A DNA stretch of 45,429 nt from Gemmatimonadales bacterium (GCA_009840115.1 VXOJ01000019.1:1-45429), one strand, 5' to 3'; positions 10,325 through 18,669 are shown, counted from the stretch's first letter. Numbers and translations: made by a program. Notes: generated by a model not told the origin, from the letters alone.

Positions 10325-12762
10325 GCGAGGTCCTTCCGCCGGCGGTACGCCCACTCCCCGCCCAGCAGACCCGCCAGGAGGAGGAAGAGGATCGGCATGT
10401 CCCACAGCGAACGCTCCTCGTACACGGTGTCCCCGCTCTCCGTGTAGCGGATCTCGTCGGCCAGCACCTGCGCGTCATCCGCCGTGTAGAACCGTCCCCC
10501 CGTCTCGTCGGCGATCCGGCGCAGGAGTTCCGTGCGGCGGCCGGCTCCGAACTCCTCGATCCGCGGCGTCCCCGCCCGGAAGAAGCTCACTTCTTCCGCG
10601 ACGTCGCGGCTCGTCTCGGCTCCGGCCCCCGGGCCCCCGGTCCGCGCTCCCGCCGCGCGGACCTGCACGCTGTACAGCCCCGACTCCTGCGGCACGAAAC
10701 GTCCTTCGTACTCGCCATCGCGCTCGACCGTCCAGTCGAGCCGGACCTCCGACGCGACGCCGCCCGGCCCCGTCACCGTGGCGACGACGTCCGCCCCGTT
10801 CACGCGCAGGTATCGTTCGTCCTCCACGTCGGCCCGGAGCCGCAGCGGCTCCCCCATCGGCACGACGTCTTCGCCGGAGTCGAGACGGACGCGCCCCGGC
10901 GTATCGTGCACGAGCCAGCGGAGCAACTGCCGCCACAGCGTCTCGTGGGTCTCGTCCTCCAGCGGGATGTCCGCGTGCATCTGCCAGAGCCACGAGTCCT
11001 GCGCGGCGAACACGATCGACGTCCCGCGCCCGTACCTCTGGTGCGCGAGCAGCATGCGCGGCGTGCCTTCGGCCGGCACGCCCCGGAGGAGGTCGACGGC
11101 CCCCGGCTTCAGCTCGAACACCCGGTTCACGGAGGTCAGGGGGGGAAGCTCCGTCCAGCGCTCAGCCGAAGACTCGGCGGCCTCCGCGATCCTCATCGCC
11201 GCGTGCCGCCGGCCGGCCGGGGTCAACTCGGCCGACACCTCGAGCACATCCGGCTCGCCGGCTCCGCCGAGGACCACCGGCAGGGCGTCGGCCAGCGGCG
11301 TCCCCGTGTAGCCACCCTCCCCGAGCGACCGACGCCCGCCCAGCACGAGGAGCCCGCCCCCGCGCTGTCCCACGAAATCCGCCATCATCTGCAACTGGTC
11401 GTGCGTGAAGAAGCTCGCCTCCACGCTTCCCAGGATCAGCCCGTCGTACTCGTACAACTCCTCGCGCGTGTCCGGGAACCCGCCGGCGAGTTCGCCCGGT
11501 CCCTCCACGTCGAGCCGCAGGTATTTCTCGTCGGCCGTCCTCAGGAGCGTGACGACGTGCAGGTTCTCGTCATCCGCCACGGCGCGGCGCACGAACTTGT
11601 TCTCCGGCCGCGGCGAGCCCTCGAAGTAGAGGATCTTGCGGCGCGTGTCCCCGACCTCCACGAGGACCTGGCGCTCGTTGTTGCCGGTCAGCGCCTCCCC
11701 CTCCTGCGGGTCCACGAAGAAACGGATGGCGCGGGGGCCCGACTCCTCCAGCGTGAACTGGAGTTGCACCGCTTCCTCGCCGTCCGGCCCGAGGGTGAGA
11801 TCGCGCGTGCCCACGATGCGCCCTTCGTCCTCCACATCGAGCCGCACCGTGCGTCCGGCCAGACCCGCGTGGGAGACGATGACGTCGGCCACGATCGTCG
11901 TCCCCTCGAGCGCCGCACGGGGCACTTCCACGCGCCGCACCTCGACATCGGGGGCGATGCGCTCCGAACCCATCCCGATCGTGTAGACGGGGATCCCCGC
12001 GGCGCGCGCCGACAGCAGCGCCTCCGACAGGGGCGGGGTCGCTTCGTCGTCGTTGTCCGCGCCGTCGGTGACGATGACGATTCCGGAGAGCGGGAGTCCG
12101 GCCATCTCCTGCTGCACGCGGGTGAGCCCCGCGGCGAGGTTCGTGCGGGGGCCCGTGAAGGCCATCTCGCCCGCCCCGTCGATCCGGTCCGCGTCGGTAT
12201 CGAACCCGTACATCCTCAGCCGGAAGCGGTCCTCGAGCGCCTGCCGGAGCGCGCCCTCGCCCCGCTGCGTCGCGAACGCCTGCCCATCGACCGGATCCGC
12301 GGGCGCCGGATCCATGGCGGCGGAACCCGCTACGCCGGGGTCCGCGGCGAGGGGATCGGCCGGCGGATCGCCCGTCTCGCCCGCCGGATCCTCATCTTCG
12401 CCGCCGAAGAGGTCGAGCATCCGCTGCGCGCGCGTCTCCCCGTTCTCATCCGCCACGCGCATGCTGCGCGAATCGTCGAGGAGGACCGCCACGAAGTTCC
12501 GCCGCGGGACGACGGTCGAGACGAGGAGAACGGGCCGCATCAGGAGGAAGGCGAGGACGCCCAGCGCGGTCGCCCGCAGCCCCATCATCACCCAGCGGTC
12601 GCGCGCCTCCACGGTGGGTCCGACGCGGCGGTATTCGAGCGCGAACCAGACGACGCCGGCGACCCCGAGGAGGACGAGGATCACCGCCCACCAGGGGGCG
12701 GCGAGGGAGAGGTCGCCGCGTTCGAACACGACGGGTCTGTATTTGAAGAGGAACTCGAACAC
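10321..12762 (-). CDS. Membrane protein with vWA and glutamine-amidotransferase-like domains
   Basis: 813 residues from GTG at 12762. Two membrane helices lie at ~24-42 and ~60-82, followed at once by a vWA domain whose MIDAS-like motif is DDSRS (96-100). A beta-rich middle precedes a GATase1-like domain (DGLILGSVEASFFTHDQ, then FVGQRGGGLLVLGGRRS), where no Cys replaces the usual nucleophile, so it is probably non-catalytic. A C-terminal helix (MPILFLLLAGLLGGEWAY) and basic tail end the protein. This arrangement mirrors the BatA-like gene further down the operon and matches the large vWA/GATase-like membrane proteins often found with MoxR. It is the first gene of the operon; a promoter is expected in 12763-12914. 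A Pro/Ala/Asp-rich linker interrupts the vWA domain around residues 117-160. Confidence 0.78.
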   Translation of the reverse strand: MFEFLFKYRPVVFERGDLSLAAPWWAVILVLLGVAGVVWFALEYRRVGPTVEARDRWVMMGLRATALGVLAFLLMRPVLLVSTVVPRRNFVAVLLDDSRSMRVADENGETRAQRMLDLFGGEDEDPAGETGDPPADPLAADPGVAGSAAMDPAPADPVDGQAFATQRGEGALRQALEDRFRLRMYGFDTDADRIDGAGEMAFTGPRTNLAAGLTRVQQEMAGLPLSGIVIVTDGADNDDEATPPLSEALLSARAAGIPVYTIGMGSERIAPDVEVRRVEVPRAALEGTTIVADVIVSHAGLAGRTVRLDVEDEGRIVGTRDLTLGPDGEEAVQLQFTLEESGPRAIRFFVDPQEGEALTGNNERQVLVEVGDTRRKILYFEGSPRPENKFVRRAVADDENLHVVTLLRTADEKYLRLDVEGPGELAGGFPDTREELYEYDGLILGSVEASFFTHDQLQMMADFVGQRGGGLLVLGGRRSLGEGGYTGTPLADALPVVLGGAGEPDVLEVSAELTPAGRRHAAMRIAEAAESSAERWTELPPLTSVNRVFELKPGAVDLLRGVPAEGTPRMLLAHQRYGRGTSIVFAAQDSWLWQMHADIPLEDETHETLWRQLLRWLVHDTPGRVRLDSGEDVVPMGEPLRLRADVEDERYLRVNGADVVATVTGPGGVASEVRLDWTVERDGEYEGRFVPQESGLYSVQVRAAGARTGGPGAGAETSRDVAEEVSFFRAGTPRIEEFGAGRRTELLRRIADETGGRFYTADDAQVLADEIRYTESGDTVYEERSLWDMPILFLLLAGLLGGEWAYRRRKDLA

Positions 12763-12863
12763 GCGGTCGCTGACCCTTCCCTTCCGAACGCGGTCTCTGT
12801 CGGCGGCTCCAACCTACCAGTCAGGTATCCCTCTTAGAAACAAGGCCGCCGGGACGATCGTTG

Positions 12864-12893
12864 CCCGGCGACGGGCTCAGTCGCCTGCCGGGA
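12864..12893 (-). terminator. Hairpin downstream of the photolyase gene
   Basis: About 22 nt beyond the photolyase stop, GGCGAC and GTCGCC can pair around a 7-nt loop, with an outer CCC/GGG extension on an imperfect stem. There is no T-run, so it is at best a weak or Rho-assisted terminator. It lies in the 152-bp gap before the eight-gene operon; no convincing promoter hexamers were recognised in this gap. Confidence 0.3.
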
Positions 12894-12914
12894 GGCTGAA
12901 AGCAGAAACGGCGA

Positions 12915-14429
12915 CTATTCGCGACGCATCTGCTGGTAGGCGCTCAGGGCCCGCTCGCGGGCTGCGGCGTGGTCGACGATGGGGGGCGGGTAGTCGCGGC
13001 CGAGTTCGATGCCGGCTTCGCTGAGCGCGTTCGGTGGAGCTTCCCACGGCTGGTGGAGCCAGCGGTCGGGGAGGCGCGCGATCTCCGGCACCCAGCGGCG
13101 CACGTAGGCGCCGGCCGGATCGAACTTTTGGGCCTGCCTGACCGGGTTGAAGATGCGGAAGAAGGGCTGGGCGTCGGCGCCCGACCCCGCGACCCACTGC
13201 CAGTTGGCGACGTTGTTGGCGAGGTCGGCGTCGACGAGGGTGTCCCAGAACCACGCCTCGCCGTGCCGCCAGTGGACGAGCAGGTCCTTCGTCAGGAAGG
13301 ACGCGGCGATCATCCGCACGCGGTTGTGCATCCAGCCGGTGTGCCAGAGTTCGCGCATCCCCGCGTCCACGATCGGGTAGCCGGTGCGGCCCTCCTGCCA
13401 CGCGGCAAGCGCCTTCGGGTCGTCCCGCCACGGGAAGCGGTCGAAGGCGGGGCGCCAGTTGTCCGTTTCCATGTGAGGCGAGTCGGACAGCAGGTGATGG
13501 CTGAAGTCGCGCCACGCGAGTTCGCGGAGGAGCGCTTCGGGGCCGGTTTCGCCCTGCGCTTCGGGGCCGGTTTCTCTGGGCGCATCGGCCTCGATCAGGG
13601 GGGCCGCGGCGCGCCACACCTGGTGCGGCCCGATCTCGCCCCAGTGCAGGTGCGGGGAGAGTCGTGAGCTTCCCCGCAGGTCCGGCCGGTCGCGGTCGAT
13701 TCCGTATCGCTCGACGCCGTCCGCCATGAAGTCGGCCAGCCGCCGCCGAGCCGCGGCCTCCCCGACTCGCCAGGTCTCCCTCAGCCCCCCGGCCCAGTCG
13801 GGCGCCGTGGGCTGCAGCCCCCAGTCGTCGAGCCGGTCGCTCGCGACCGCGGGGCCAGGGGACAGTCGCTTCGGCGCCGGATGCGGCGCCGGCGCGCGGT
13901 AGCACTCTCGGAGCCGCTTCCAGAATGAGGTGAAGACCTTGTAGGGCGTCCCTTGGCCGGTCAGGATCTCACCCGGCTCGCTGAGGAGCGAGCCCGGGTA
14001 ACTCTCCGTCTCCACGCCGGCAGCGCGAAGCGTCGTCTCGATCTTCTCGTCGCGCGCACCGGACGCCGGCTCGTAGCACCGGTTCCACACCACGCGCTCG
14101 GCGCCGGTTTCCCGCACGACCTCCGGGAGGACATCGGACGCCGGGCCCCGCCGCAGGCAGAGGGAAAGCCCAAGCCCCGCGAGATCTTCCGCCAGCGATC
14201 GCAGGCTCTCGTGCAGCCACCAGCGGGACGCCCCGCCCAGAGACCGGATGTCGCAGCTCTCCTCGTCCAGCACGAACAGAGGGACGACGGGTCTTCGGGA
14301 CCTGGCGGCCGCGGCAAGAGCGGGGTTGTCGTGAAGTCGCAGGTCCCGCTGGAACCAGACGACGACGGGCGTCGGGCGGTTTACGCGAGGCCCTCCCGCT
14401 CGAGGAACGCGATCATCGTCGAGACGCAT
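12915..14429 (-). CDS. phr: Deoxyribodipyrimidine photolyase (cryptochrome/photolyase family)
   Basis: 504 residues. Repairs UV-induced cyclobutane pyrimidine dimers with light and FAD. The N-terminal antenna domain begins VVVWFQRDLRLHDNPAL. The C-terminal FAD/DNA-binding domain has the class I blocks WRDFSHHLL, GRTGYPIVDAGMRELWHTGW, MHNRVRMIAASFLTKDLL, WRHGEAWFWDTL, DADLANNVANWQWVAG and FNPVRQAQKFDP. Conserved Trp/Asn residues for FAD binding and electron transfer are present. No ATG, GTG or TTG occurs just before the antenna domain (the codon at the domain edge is GTA). The nearest start is the ATG at 14429, inside the end of the hydrolase gene, giving a ~24-residue leader and a 49-nt overlap. 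A 24-nt in-frame duplication (ETGPEA twice) sits in the linker before the FAD domain. Activity as a CPD rather than 6-4 photolyase is inferred. Confidence 0.93.
   Translation of the reverse strand: MRLDDDRVPRAGGPRVNRPTPVVVWFQRDLRLHDNPALAAAARSRRPVVPLFVLDEESCDIRSLGGASRWWLHESLRSLAEDLAGLGLSLCLRRGPASDVLPEVVRETGAERVVWNRCYEPASGARDEKIETTLRAAGVETESYPGSLLSEPGEILTGQGTPYKVFTSFWKRLRECYRAPAPHPAPKRLSPGPAVASDRLDDWGLQPTAPDWAGGLRETWRVGEAAARRRLADFMADGVERYGIDRDRPDLRGSSRLSPHLHWGEIGPHQVWRAAAPLIEADAPRETGPEAQGETGPEALLRELAWRDFSHHLLSDSPHMETDNWRPAFDRFPWRDDPKALAAWQEGRTGYPIVDAGMRELWHTGWMHNRVRMIAASFLTKDLLVHWRHGEAWFWDTLVDADLANNVANWQWVAGSGADAQPFFRIFNPVRQAQKFDPAGAYVRRWVPEIARLPDRWLHQPWEAPPNALSEAGIELGRDYPPPIVDHAAARERALSAYQQMRRE
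13532..13574. repeat. In-frame 24-nt tandem duplication within photolyase
   Basis: A 19-nt sequence starting GCGCTTCGGGG occurs at 13532-13550 and again, identical, at 13556-13574, a 24-nt period. It encodes ETGPEA twice and adds eight residues to the linker between the antenna and FAD-binding domains without shifting the frame. Confidence 0.85.
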
Positions 14430-15283
14430 TCCTCGGGGTTCTCCAGTTGGAGGAAATGCGTCGTGTGCGGGATGAAGTCGTAGTCCCACCCGATGAGTCC
14501 CTCCAGATCGACGCTGGGCAGCGAGGAGAACTCGACGCCCGGATCGCCGCCGATCACCGTCACGGGACAGGCGAAGTCCGTCGTGTCCGGCTCGAAGGCG
14601 TACGCGAACCCGTAGTTGAACACCTGCGCCTCGAACTCGCGCGGGCAGCGGAGTTCGTACCCGTCGCCGTCCGACGCGGGTTGGAGCAACACATCGGCGG
14701 CAAGGTGCTCCACCCCGGGCCGCGTGAACTCGAACACCCACGAACGCCGGAACTCCTCGGCGAACTCCCCTCTCGTGGCGAAGCGGGGCTGGCGATGCCG
14801 GGCCAGCATGCCCAGCCGCCGCCAGAGCGTGTCGATGCCGTAGTGATCGCCGTCGGCCAGGTACATGGGCGGATCGAAGAGGACGAGCCCCGCGTACCCG
14901 CGCCCCGGCGGATCGTGGTTGAGCGCGACCATCGCCGACAGCGAATGGAACACGCCGACCGCGGGCTTCGCGCCGAAGTGCTCTTCGATGCCGGCGCGGA
15001 TGCGCTCTTCGTCGGCCGTGAAGGTCGCGACGTTGTGGGTGGCGAGGTCGGCCGTCGGGTTCCGGCCGTGGCTGCGGAGGTCGTAGACGATCAACTCGAA
15101 GCGGGACTGGAGGCGCGACCAGAAGGGGTAGTAGAGGTCGATCGCGAGTCCGTTGTCGTGGCTGAGGATGAGCCGCGGACCCTTCACGTCCCCGTGCCGC
15201 CGAAGGATGATGCGGGCGCCGCCGGCCGCTTCGATTTCGACGGTGTCGAGCGGCTCCGGAACCCGCCATTCGGGAGTCGTCAT
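14381..15283 (-). CDS. Alpha/beta hydrolase A (paralogue of the gene at 18696-19601)
   Basis: 300 residues, no signal peptide. An alpha/beta hydrolase fold is indicated by LILSHDNG (oxyanion loop region, ~38-45), VYDLRSHGRNP (~67-76), the nucleophile elbow VFHSLSA with Ser114, and a likely acid and His in VIGGDP and PHTTHFLQ. The elbow FHSLS departs from canonical GxSxG at both glycine positions, yet the same pattern is kept in the paralogue, so it appears to be a subfamily feature. Start ATG 15283 has AGGAGG at good spacing. It shares its 3' end with the photolyase start, suggesting coupling. The two paralogues look roughly 55-60% identical by eye. The substrate is not predictable; ester or epoxide hydrolysis and non-hydrolytic roles are all possible. 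Confidence 0.85.
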   Translation of the reverse strand: MTTPEWRVPEPLDTVEIEAAGGARIILRRHGDVKGPRLILSHDNGLAIDLYYPFWSRLQSRFELIVYDLRSHGRNPTADLATHNVATFTADEERIRAGIEEHFGAKPAVGVFHSLSAMVALNHDPPGRGYAGLVLFDPPMYLADGDHYGIDTLWRRLGMLARHRQPRFATRGEFAEEFRRSWVFEFTRPGVEHLAADVLLQPASDGDGYELRCPREFEAQVFNYGFAYAFEPDTTDFACPVTVIGGDPGVEFSSLPSVDLEGLIGWDYDFIPHTTHFLQLENPEECVSTMIAFLEREGLA

Positions 15284-15402
15284 GGACCCCTCCTTTCCAC
15301 GGAGGATGATAATGCTTCCGCGCCGGGGATGGCGAGACAACACTTTTTCGCGCGCCGGGCAAACGATCAGTGTCGCGGAAGGGGGCCGGGACTGAACCGG
15401 AT

Positions 15403-16314
15403 CTACGTCTCGCGGTCGATCACGACGACCCCCGCTCGCGCGGTCAGGTCCCGATAGAGACCGCTGAGCCGCTTCGTGAGCGGCCCCGTCGATCCGTCTC
15501 CGATCACCCGCCCGTCGATTTCCGTCACGCTCGCCAGTTCTCCCATCGTGCCGGTGCAGAACGCCTCGTCCGCGCGGTAGGCCTCGGTGAGGGAGAGATC
15601 CTTCACCCGGCTCGGGATGTCGTGCTCCGCGCAGAGTTCCAGGACCGTGGCGCGCGTGATTCCCTCGGGACAGGCGACGGTCCGGCTCGTCATCGCGACG
15701 CCGTCGCGCACGAAGAAGAGATGGGTGGCATTTGTCTCGGCGATGAAGCCGTTGCCGTCGAGCATCAGCGCGTCATCGGCCCCGGCCGCGTTCGCTTCGA
15801 TCTTGGCCAGGATCGACTGCAGGAGGTTCGCGTGATGGATCTTCGGATCCAGCGTGTCGGGCCCGAAGCGGCGCAGCGAACTCGTGATGAGCTTGAGGCC
15901 CGACCGCTCGTACACCGGCGCCTTGTGCTCGGCGAGCACGATGAGCGTGGGACCCGACTGGTTCAGGCGCGGATCCATCCCGCTCGTGACCTTCACGCCC
16001 CGCGTCAGGGTCAGCCGGATGTGCACGCCGTCGCGCATGCGGTTCGCGCCGAGCGTCCGGCGGATCTCCTCGATGATCGCCTCGTCCGAAGGGATCTCGG
16101 CGAAGGCAAGCGCGAGGGCGGAGGACCGGAGTCGGGCGAGGTGCTCGCCCAGCTTGAAGATGCGCCCGTCGTACAGGCGCAGCCCTTCCCAGACGGCATC
16201 TCCCCCCTGCACCGCCGAGTCGAAGGGGCTCACGCCGGCCTCGTCGCGGTGAACGAGCTTCCCGTTCACGTTGACGACGAGATCGCCGTTCCGCTCGTCA
16301 AACCGTTGCAGCAT
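15403..16314 (-). CDS. Class IV PLP-dependent aminotransferase (IlvE-like)
   Basis: 303 residues, cytosolic. Family features in order: VNGKLVHRDEAGVSPFDSAV (fold-type IV start), QGGDAVWEGLRLYDGRIF, DPKIHHANLLQSILAKIEAN with Lys158 as the predicted Schiff-base lysine, GNGFIAETNATHLFFV with Glu193, and PEGITRATVLEL (phosphate-binding GITR). The overall pattern is closest to branched-chain amino acid aminotransferases. D-amino acid aminotransferase and aminodeoxychorismate lyase share the fold, so the ilvE name is withheld. It precedes hydrolase A by 119 nt on the same strand. A 198-bp divergent gap with an inverted repeat separates it from the plus-strand HNH module. Confidence 0.88.
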   Translation of the reverse strand: MLQRFDERNGDLVVNVNGKLVHRDEAGVSPFDSAVQGGDAVWEGLRLYDGRIFKLGEHLARLRSSALALAFAEIPSDEAIIEEIRRTLGANRMRDGVHIRLTLTRGVKVTSGMDPRLNQSGPTLIVLAEHKAPVYERSGLKLITSSLRRFGPDTLDPKIHHANLLQSILAKIEANAAGADDALMLDGNGFIAETNATHLFFVRDGVAMTSRTVACPEGITRATVLELCAEHDIPSRVKDLSLTEAYRADEAFCTGTMGELASVTEIDGRVIGDGSTGPLTKRLSGLYRDLTARAGVVVIDRET

Positions 16315-16419
16315 CGAGTGTTCCTGTGCCCGGGGGCCAGCTTGTCTGCGAGTTCTGCGGCGGGAAGTGCCCCCGTTGAGGTCGGCGAGCCGGTAGCGTT
16401 TTGTGCCGGCGTCATCATC

Positions 16420-16448
16420 GAAATCTGATCGGCGAGCGTTCAGATTTC
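16420..16448. promoter_or_regulatory. 9-bp perfect inverted repeat in a divergent intergenic region
   Basis: GAAATCTGA at 16420-16428 and TCAGATTTC at 16440-16448 are perfect reverse complements with an 11-nt spacer. The surrounding ~40 nt are clearly AT-richer than either neighbouring gene. The repeat lies between the divergent aminotransferase (start 16314) and the 180-residue gene (start 16513). It could be an operator or a leader hairpin for the plus-strand module; no promoter was assigned with confidence. Confidence 0.45.
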
Positions 16449-16512
16449 AACGAAAACAGGTCGCTATCGCCGTCCCGGGCCACTGCGCTACACGCTCCCA
16501 GAGGTTGACTCT

Positions 16513-17055
16513 TTGACGACACAGCGCGCATCTCGGTACGCCATGGACGCTGACTCAGCAACGGATCGAGGCAAGTACACGATCTTCTTCGTGGACCGCG
16601 GCGGGGCGTACATGCGGCCCAGCGTGTGGCCGGGCTACGACCTGTGTCCCGAACGGATCCGGATCGTCCGCGACGGCGTCGCTATCGGCGAGGTCTCCGT
16701 GACTTCCGGGGACGGACGCTTCGACGCCGACGGGATCGGCCCGTTCCAGGTCCGGTATGCCTGGATCGAGGACGACCGAGCCACGTCTTACGCGCCCGGC
16801 GACTTCGACCGCGGCTGGCGCGAGCGCGGCGGTCTCCCGGAAACGGTGGCGCTCTACCGGCGCGACGACGAAGGCCGCTACATGTTCGTGCACGAGGAGC
16901 AGATCGGCTGGCCACCCCCGTTCCGACGCCGGGGCTGGCCCGACCGAGCGCACGTCAGCCTCGCGACCATGGTCGAATACGTGGACGGAGAGATCGACAC
17001 GCTTCCCCTGGGCCCTTCTCCGCGGCGTCCGGGGGTTCCGGACGTGGCCCGGTAA
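16513..17055 (+). CDS. Hypothetical protein, first gene of HNH module
   Basis: 180 residues if translation begins at the TTG at 16513, which has AGAGG about 8 nt upstream. An in-frame ATG at 16543 has no such site and would give 170 residues. Not recognised. The protein is soluble, rich in Arg, Asp and aromatic residues (KYTIFFVDRGGAYMRPSVWP, RYMFVHEEQIGWPPPFRRRGW), with no catalytic motif seen. Its stop codon overlaps the AAGGAG ribosome-binding site of the HNH gene, which starts 6 nt later, so the two are co-translated. It may be a partner or immunity factor for the nuclease, but nothing in the sequence proves this. Confidence 0.7.
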   Translation: MTTQRASRYAMDADSATDRGKYTIFFVDRGGAYMRPSVWPGYDLCPERIRIVRDGVAIGEVSVTSGDGRFDADGIGPFQVRYAWIEDDRATSYAPGDFDRGWRERGGLPETVALYRRDDEGRYMFVHEEQIGWPPPFRRRGWPDRAHVSLATMVEYVDGEIDTLPLGPSPRRPGVPDVAR

Positions 17056-17061
17056 GGAGTT

Positions 17062-17970
17062 ATGGCGAAGGCCATCTTCACGACGAAGGTGAATCCCGCC
17101 TACGACGACCTGCCTGAGCAGCGGTATCACTTCCCGCGTCGCTACCTGAATGCAGCGCGCCGCGCGCTCAACGACTGGATTGTGTACTACGAGCCCCGGC
17201 GATCCAGCGCACACCTGTCGAGTTCCGGGGGACGACAGGCGTACTTCGCGACCGCGTACGTTGAGAGCATCGAACCGGATCCCCTGCGGGACGACCACTA
17301 TTACGCGTATGTGCGTGACTATCTCGAGTTCGACACGCCCGTCCCTTTCCGCGAGAATCGCTTCTACTATGAGAGTGGCTTGCAGAAAGAGGACGGCTCG
17401 ACGAACAAAGGACGCTTCGGACTCTCGGTCAGATCGCTGCCGAACCCGGAGTACCGGCTGATTCTGAGCGCCGGCTTCACAGACATGGACCGCGAGCTGG
17501 AGACCCCTGGCGTGTACGAGGAAGGCTCTCGCATCCCCGACCTGGTCGAGATCGCTGACCGCAGTGTCATTCAGCAAATCTCCTACCGCCCGTTCCGGGA
17601 CCGCGTGTTCTCGGCAGCGATCCGAGCGGCGTACGACAACACCTGCGCGGTCACCGGACTACGGATCATTAACGGCGGCGGCCGACCGGAGGTGCAGGCG
17701 GCCCACATCAAACCGGTCAAGGACAGCGGGCCGGACAGCATGCGTAACGGTCTGGCCCTGTGCCAAACCGCGCATTGGATGTTCGACCGCGGACTCATCT
17801 CGGTCGCCGATGACTACACGCTGCTGCTTCGGGACGGGGCAATTCCCGGCGATTTCTTGCGCATCATCAACGAGGATCGACGCTTGACGATACCGGACGT
17901 ACCTTCGCACCGACCGCACCCGAACTTCCTGAAGTATCATCGCGAACAGGTCTTCCAGATCCACGCGTAA
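17062..17970 (+). CDS. HNH endonuclease with N-terminal PUA/SRA-like region
   Basis: 302 residues. The C-terminal part is a clear HNH nuclease of the HNH_2 type: CAVTG (Cys195), AAHIKPV (His215), RNGLALC (Asn229, Cys234) and HWMFDRGLI (His238), giving the metal-binding and catalytic His/Asn set. Residues ~1-150 form a separate domain beginning FTTKVNPAYDDLPEQRYHFP, with DWIVYYEPRR and GGRQAYFATAYVESI. The pattern of a folded beta domain ahead of HNH resembles modified-base or nucleic-acid reading domains (PUA/EVE/SRA-like), but this is an inference from layout. It is flanked by two small unknown genes, spaced 6 and 10 nt away. DNA cleavage, possibly as a modification-dependent or restriction-type enzyme, is the likely role. 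Confidence 0.85.
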   Translation: MAKAIFTTKVNPAYDDLPEQRYHFPRRYLNAARRALNDWIVYYEPRRSSAHLSSSGGRQAYFATAYVESIEPDPLRDDHYYAYVRDYLEFDTPVPFRENRFYYESGLQKEDGSTNKGRFGLSVRSLPNPEYRLILSAGFTDMDRELETPGVYEEGSRIPDLVEIADRSVIQQISYRPFRDRVFSAAIRAAYDNTCAVTGLRIINGGGRPEVQAAHIKPVKDSGPDSMRNGLALCQTAHWMFDRGLISVADDYTLLLRDGAIPGDFLRIINEDRRLTIPDVPSHRPHPNFLKYHREQVFQIHA

Positions 17971-17980
17971 GGGGGAAGGG

Positions 17981-18229
17981 ATGGCGGAGGCTCAGGATGG
18001 TGCGGTAACGGCCAACGACCTCTATGTTAGCCAACTGAGGGAGCTTGGCATAGAGGGTGGCTTCCCGCAGGATGTATACGACCTATTGCGCCACAACCCT
18101 GGTTTGGCCTGGCGCGCCGTTGGAAAGATCCTGCGGGAACATGTCCCCCAGCCTCTACACGCGGAGATTCGCGCCGCGGCCGGCATTCCCGAAGACCGGA
18201 TCACATGGGGTGAACGTGCGCCGGGATGA
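17981..18229 (+). CDS. Small hypothetical protein, third gene of HNH module
   Basis: 82 residues, soluble, preceded by AAGGGGGAAGGG directly before ATG. It begins 10 nt after the HNH gene stop and so is almost certainly co-transcribed. Mostly helical by composition (VYDLLRHNPGLAWRAVGKIL). No recognised family. Its constant pairing with the nuclease, if found elsewhere, would suggest a regulator or inhibitor. Confidence 0.68.
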   Translation: MAEAQDGAVTANDLYVSQLRELGIEGGFPQDVYDLLRHNPGLAWRAVGKILREHVPQPLHAEIRAAAGIPEDRITWGERAPG

Positions 18230-18327
18230 TGGCGCGTTGATGGGCGACCGTAGGTTCGGGACGGGTCGAGCATCGGGGCGGGAGCCCCCGCTCGCTCGCG
18301 AACCTTCACGGGAGTCTTTGCGACACG

Positions 18328-18588
18328 ATGGGAACGGATCTGATCGCCGACCTCGTCCTGGCGGCAACGCTGATCGGCATTTGCGCCATCTTCTGCTGCT
18401 TGTCGCGCAACCAGCGCAGGGAACTGCGCGCCGAAACCCGCGGGGTCGACGAGCGCCTGGGCAACCGCATCGACGCCGTCCGCGCCGAACTCGTGGAGGC
18501 GCGGGTGGCCACGGCCGACCGGGTCGCCCGCGTTGAAGGGCACGTGTTCGGTGGGCACCGGCCCGACTCCGAGACCGACGGCGACTGA
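18328..18588 (+). CDS. Small single-span membrane protein with coiled coil
   Basis: 86 residues. A membrane helix fills residues ~5-25 (LIADLVLAATLIGICAIFCC). The rest is a charged heptad-like helix (RRELRAETRGVDERLGNRID and RAELVEARVATADRVARVEG) ending in an acidic tail. It resembles small membrane-anchored coiled-coil proteins of unknown role. It lies 98 nt after the HNH module; whether it belongs to that unit is unclear. GGGAG lies 13 nt before the ATG, which is rather far. Confidence 0.6.
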   Translation: MGTDLIADLVLAATLIGICAIFCCLSRNQRRELRAETRGVDERLGNRIDAVRAELVEARVATADRVARVEGHVFGGHRPDSETDGD

Positions 18589-18624
18589 CCCGCGCGCGAT
18601 GCAGCCTCCCATAACCTCAGGCCC

Positions 18625-18669
18625 CCCGGGAGGGCCGGATTCCCCGACGGGCGAATCCGGTCTCCCGGG
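18625..18669. terminator. Strong hairpin between convergent genes
   Basis: CCCGGGAG (18625-18632) pairs with CTCCCGGG (18662-18669), and CCGGATTC (18635-18642) pairs with GAATCCGG (18653-18660), leaving a 10-nt loop and a small internal bulge. It sits between the 3' ends of the small membrane protein gene (+) and hydrolase B (-), so it probably serves both. There is no adjacent T-run. Confidence 0.55.

Noticed and set aside
10325..10405. Longer start for the caspase-like protein
   Set aside because: The extra 27 residues lie inside the upstream gene and move the signal peptide inward; the GTGA overlap at 10324 is the better start.
12763..12914. Promoter for the eight-gene operon
   Set aside because: A TTGTTT and a TAGGTT occur, but spacing is too long for a sigma-70 type promoter; no site is claimed.
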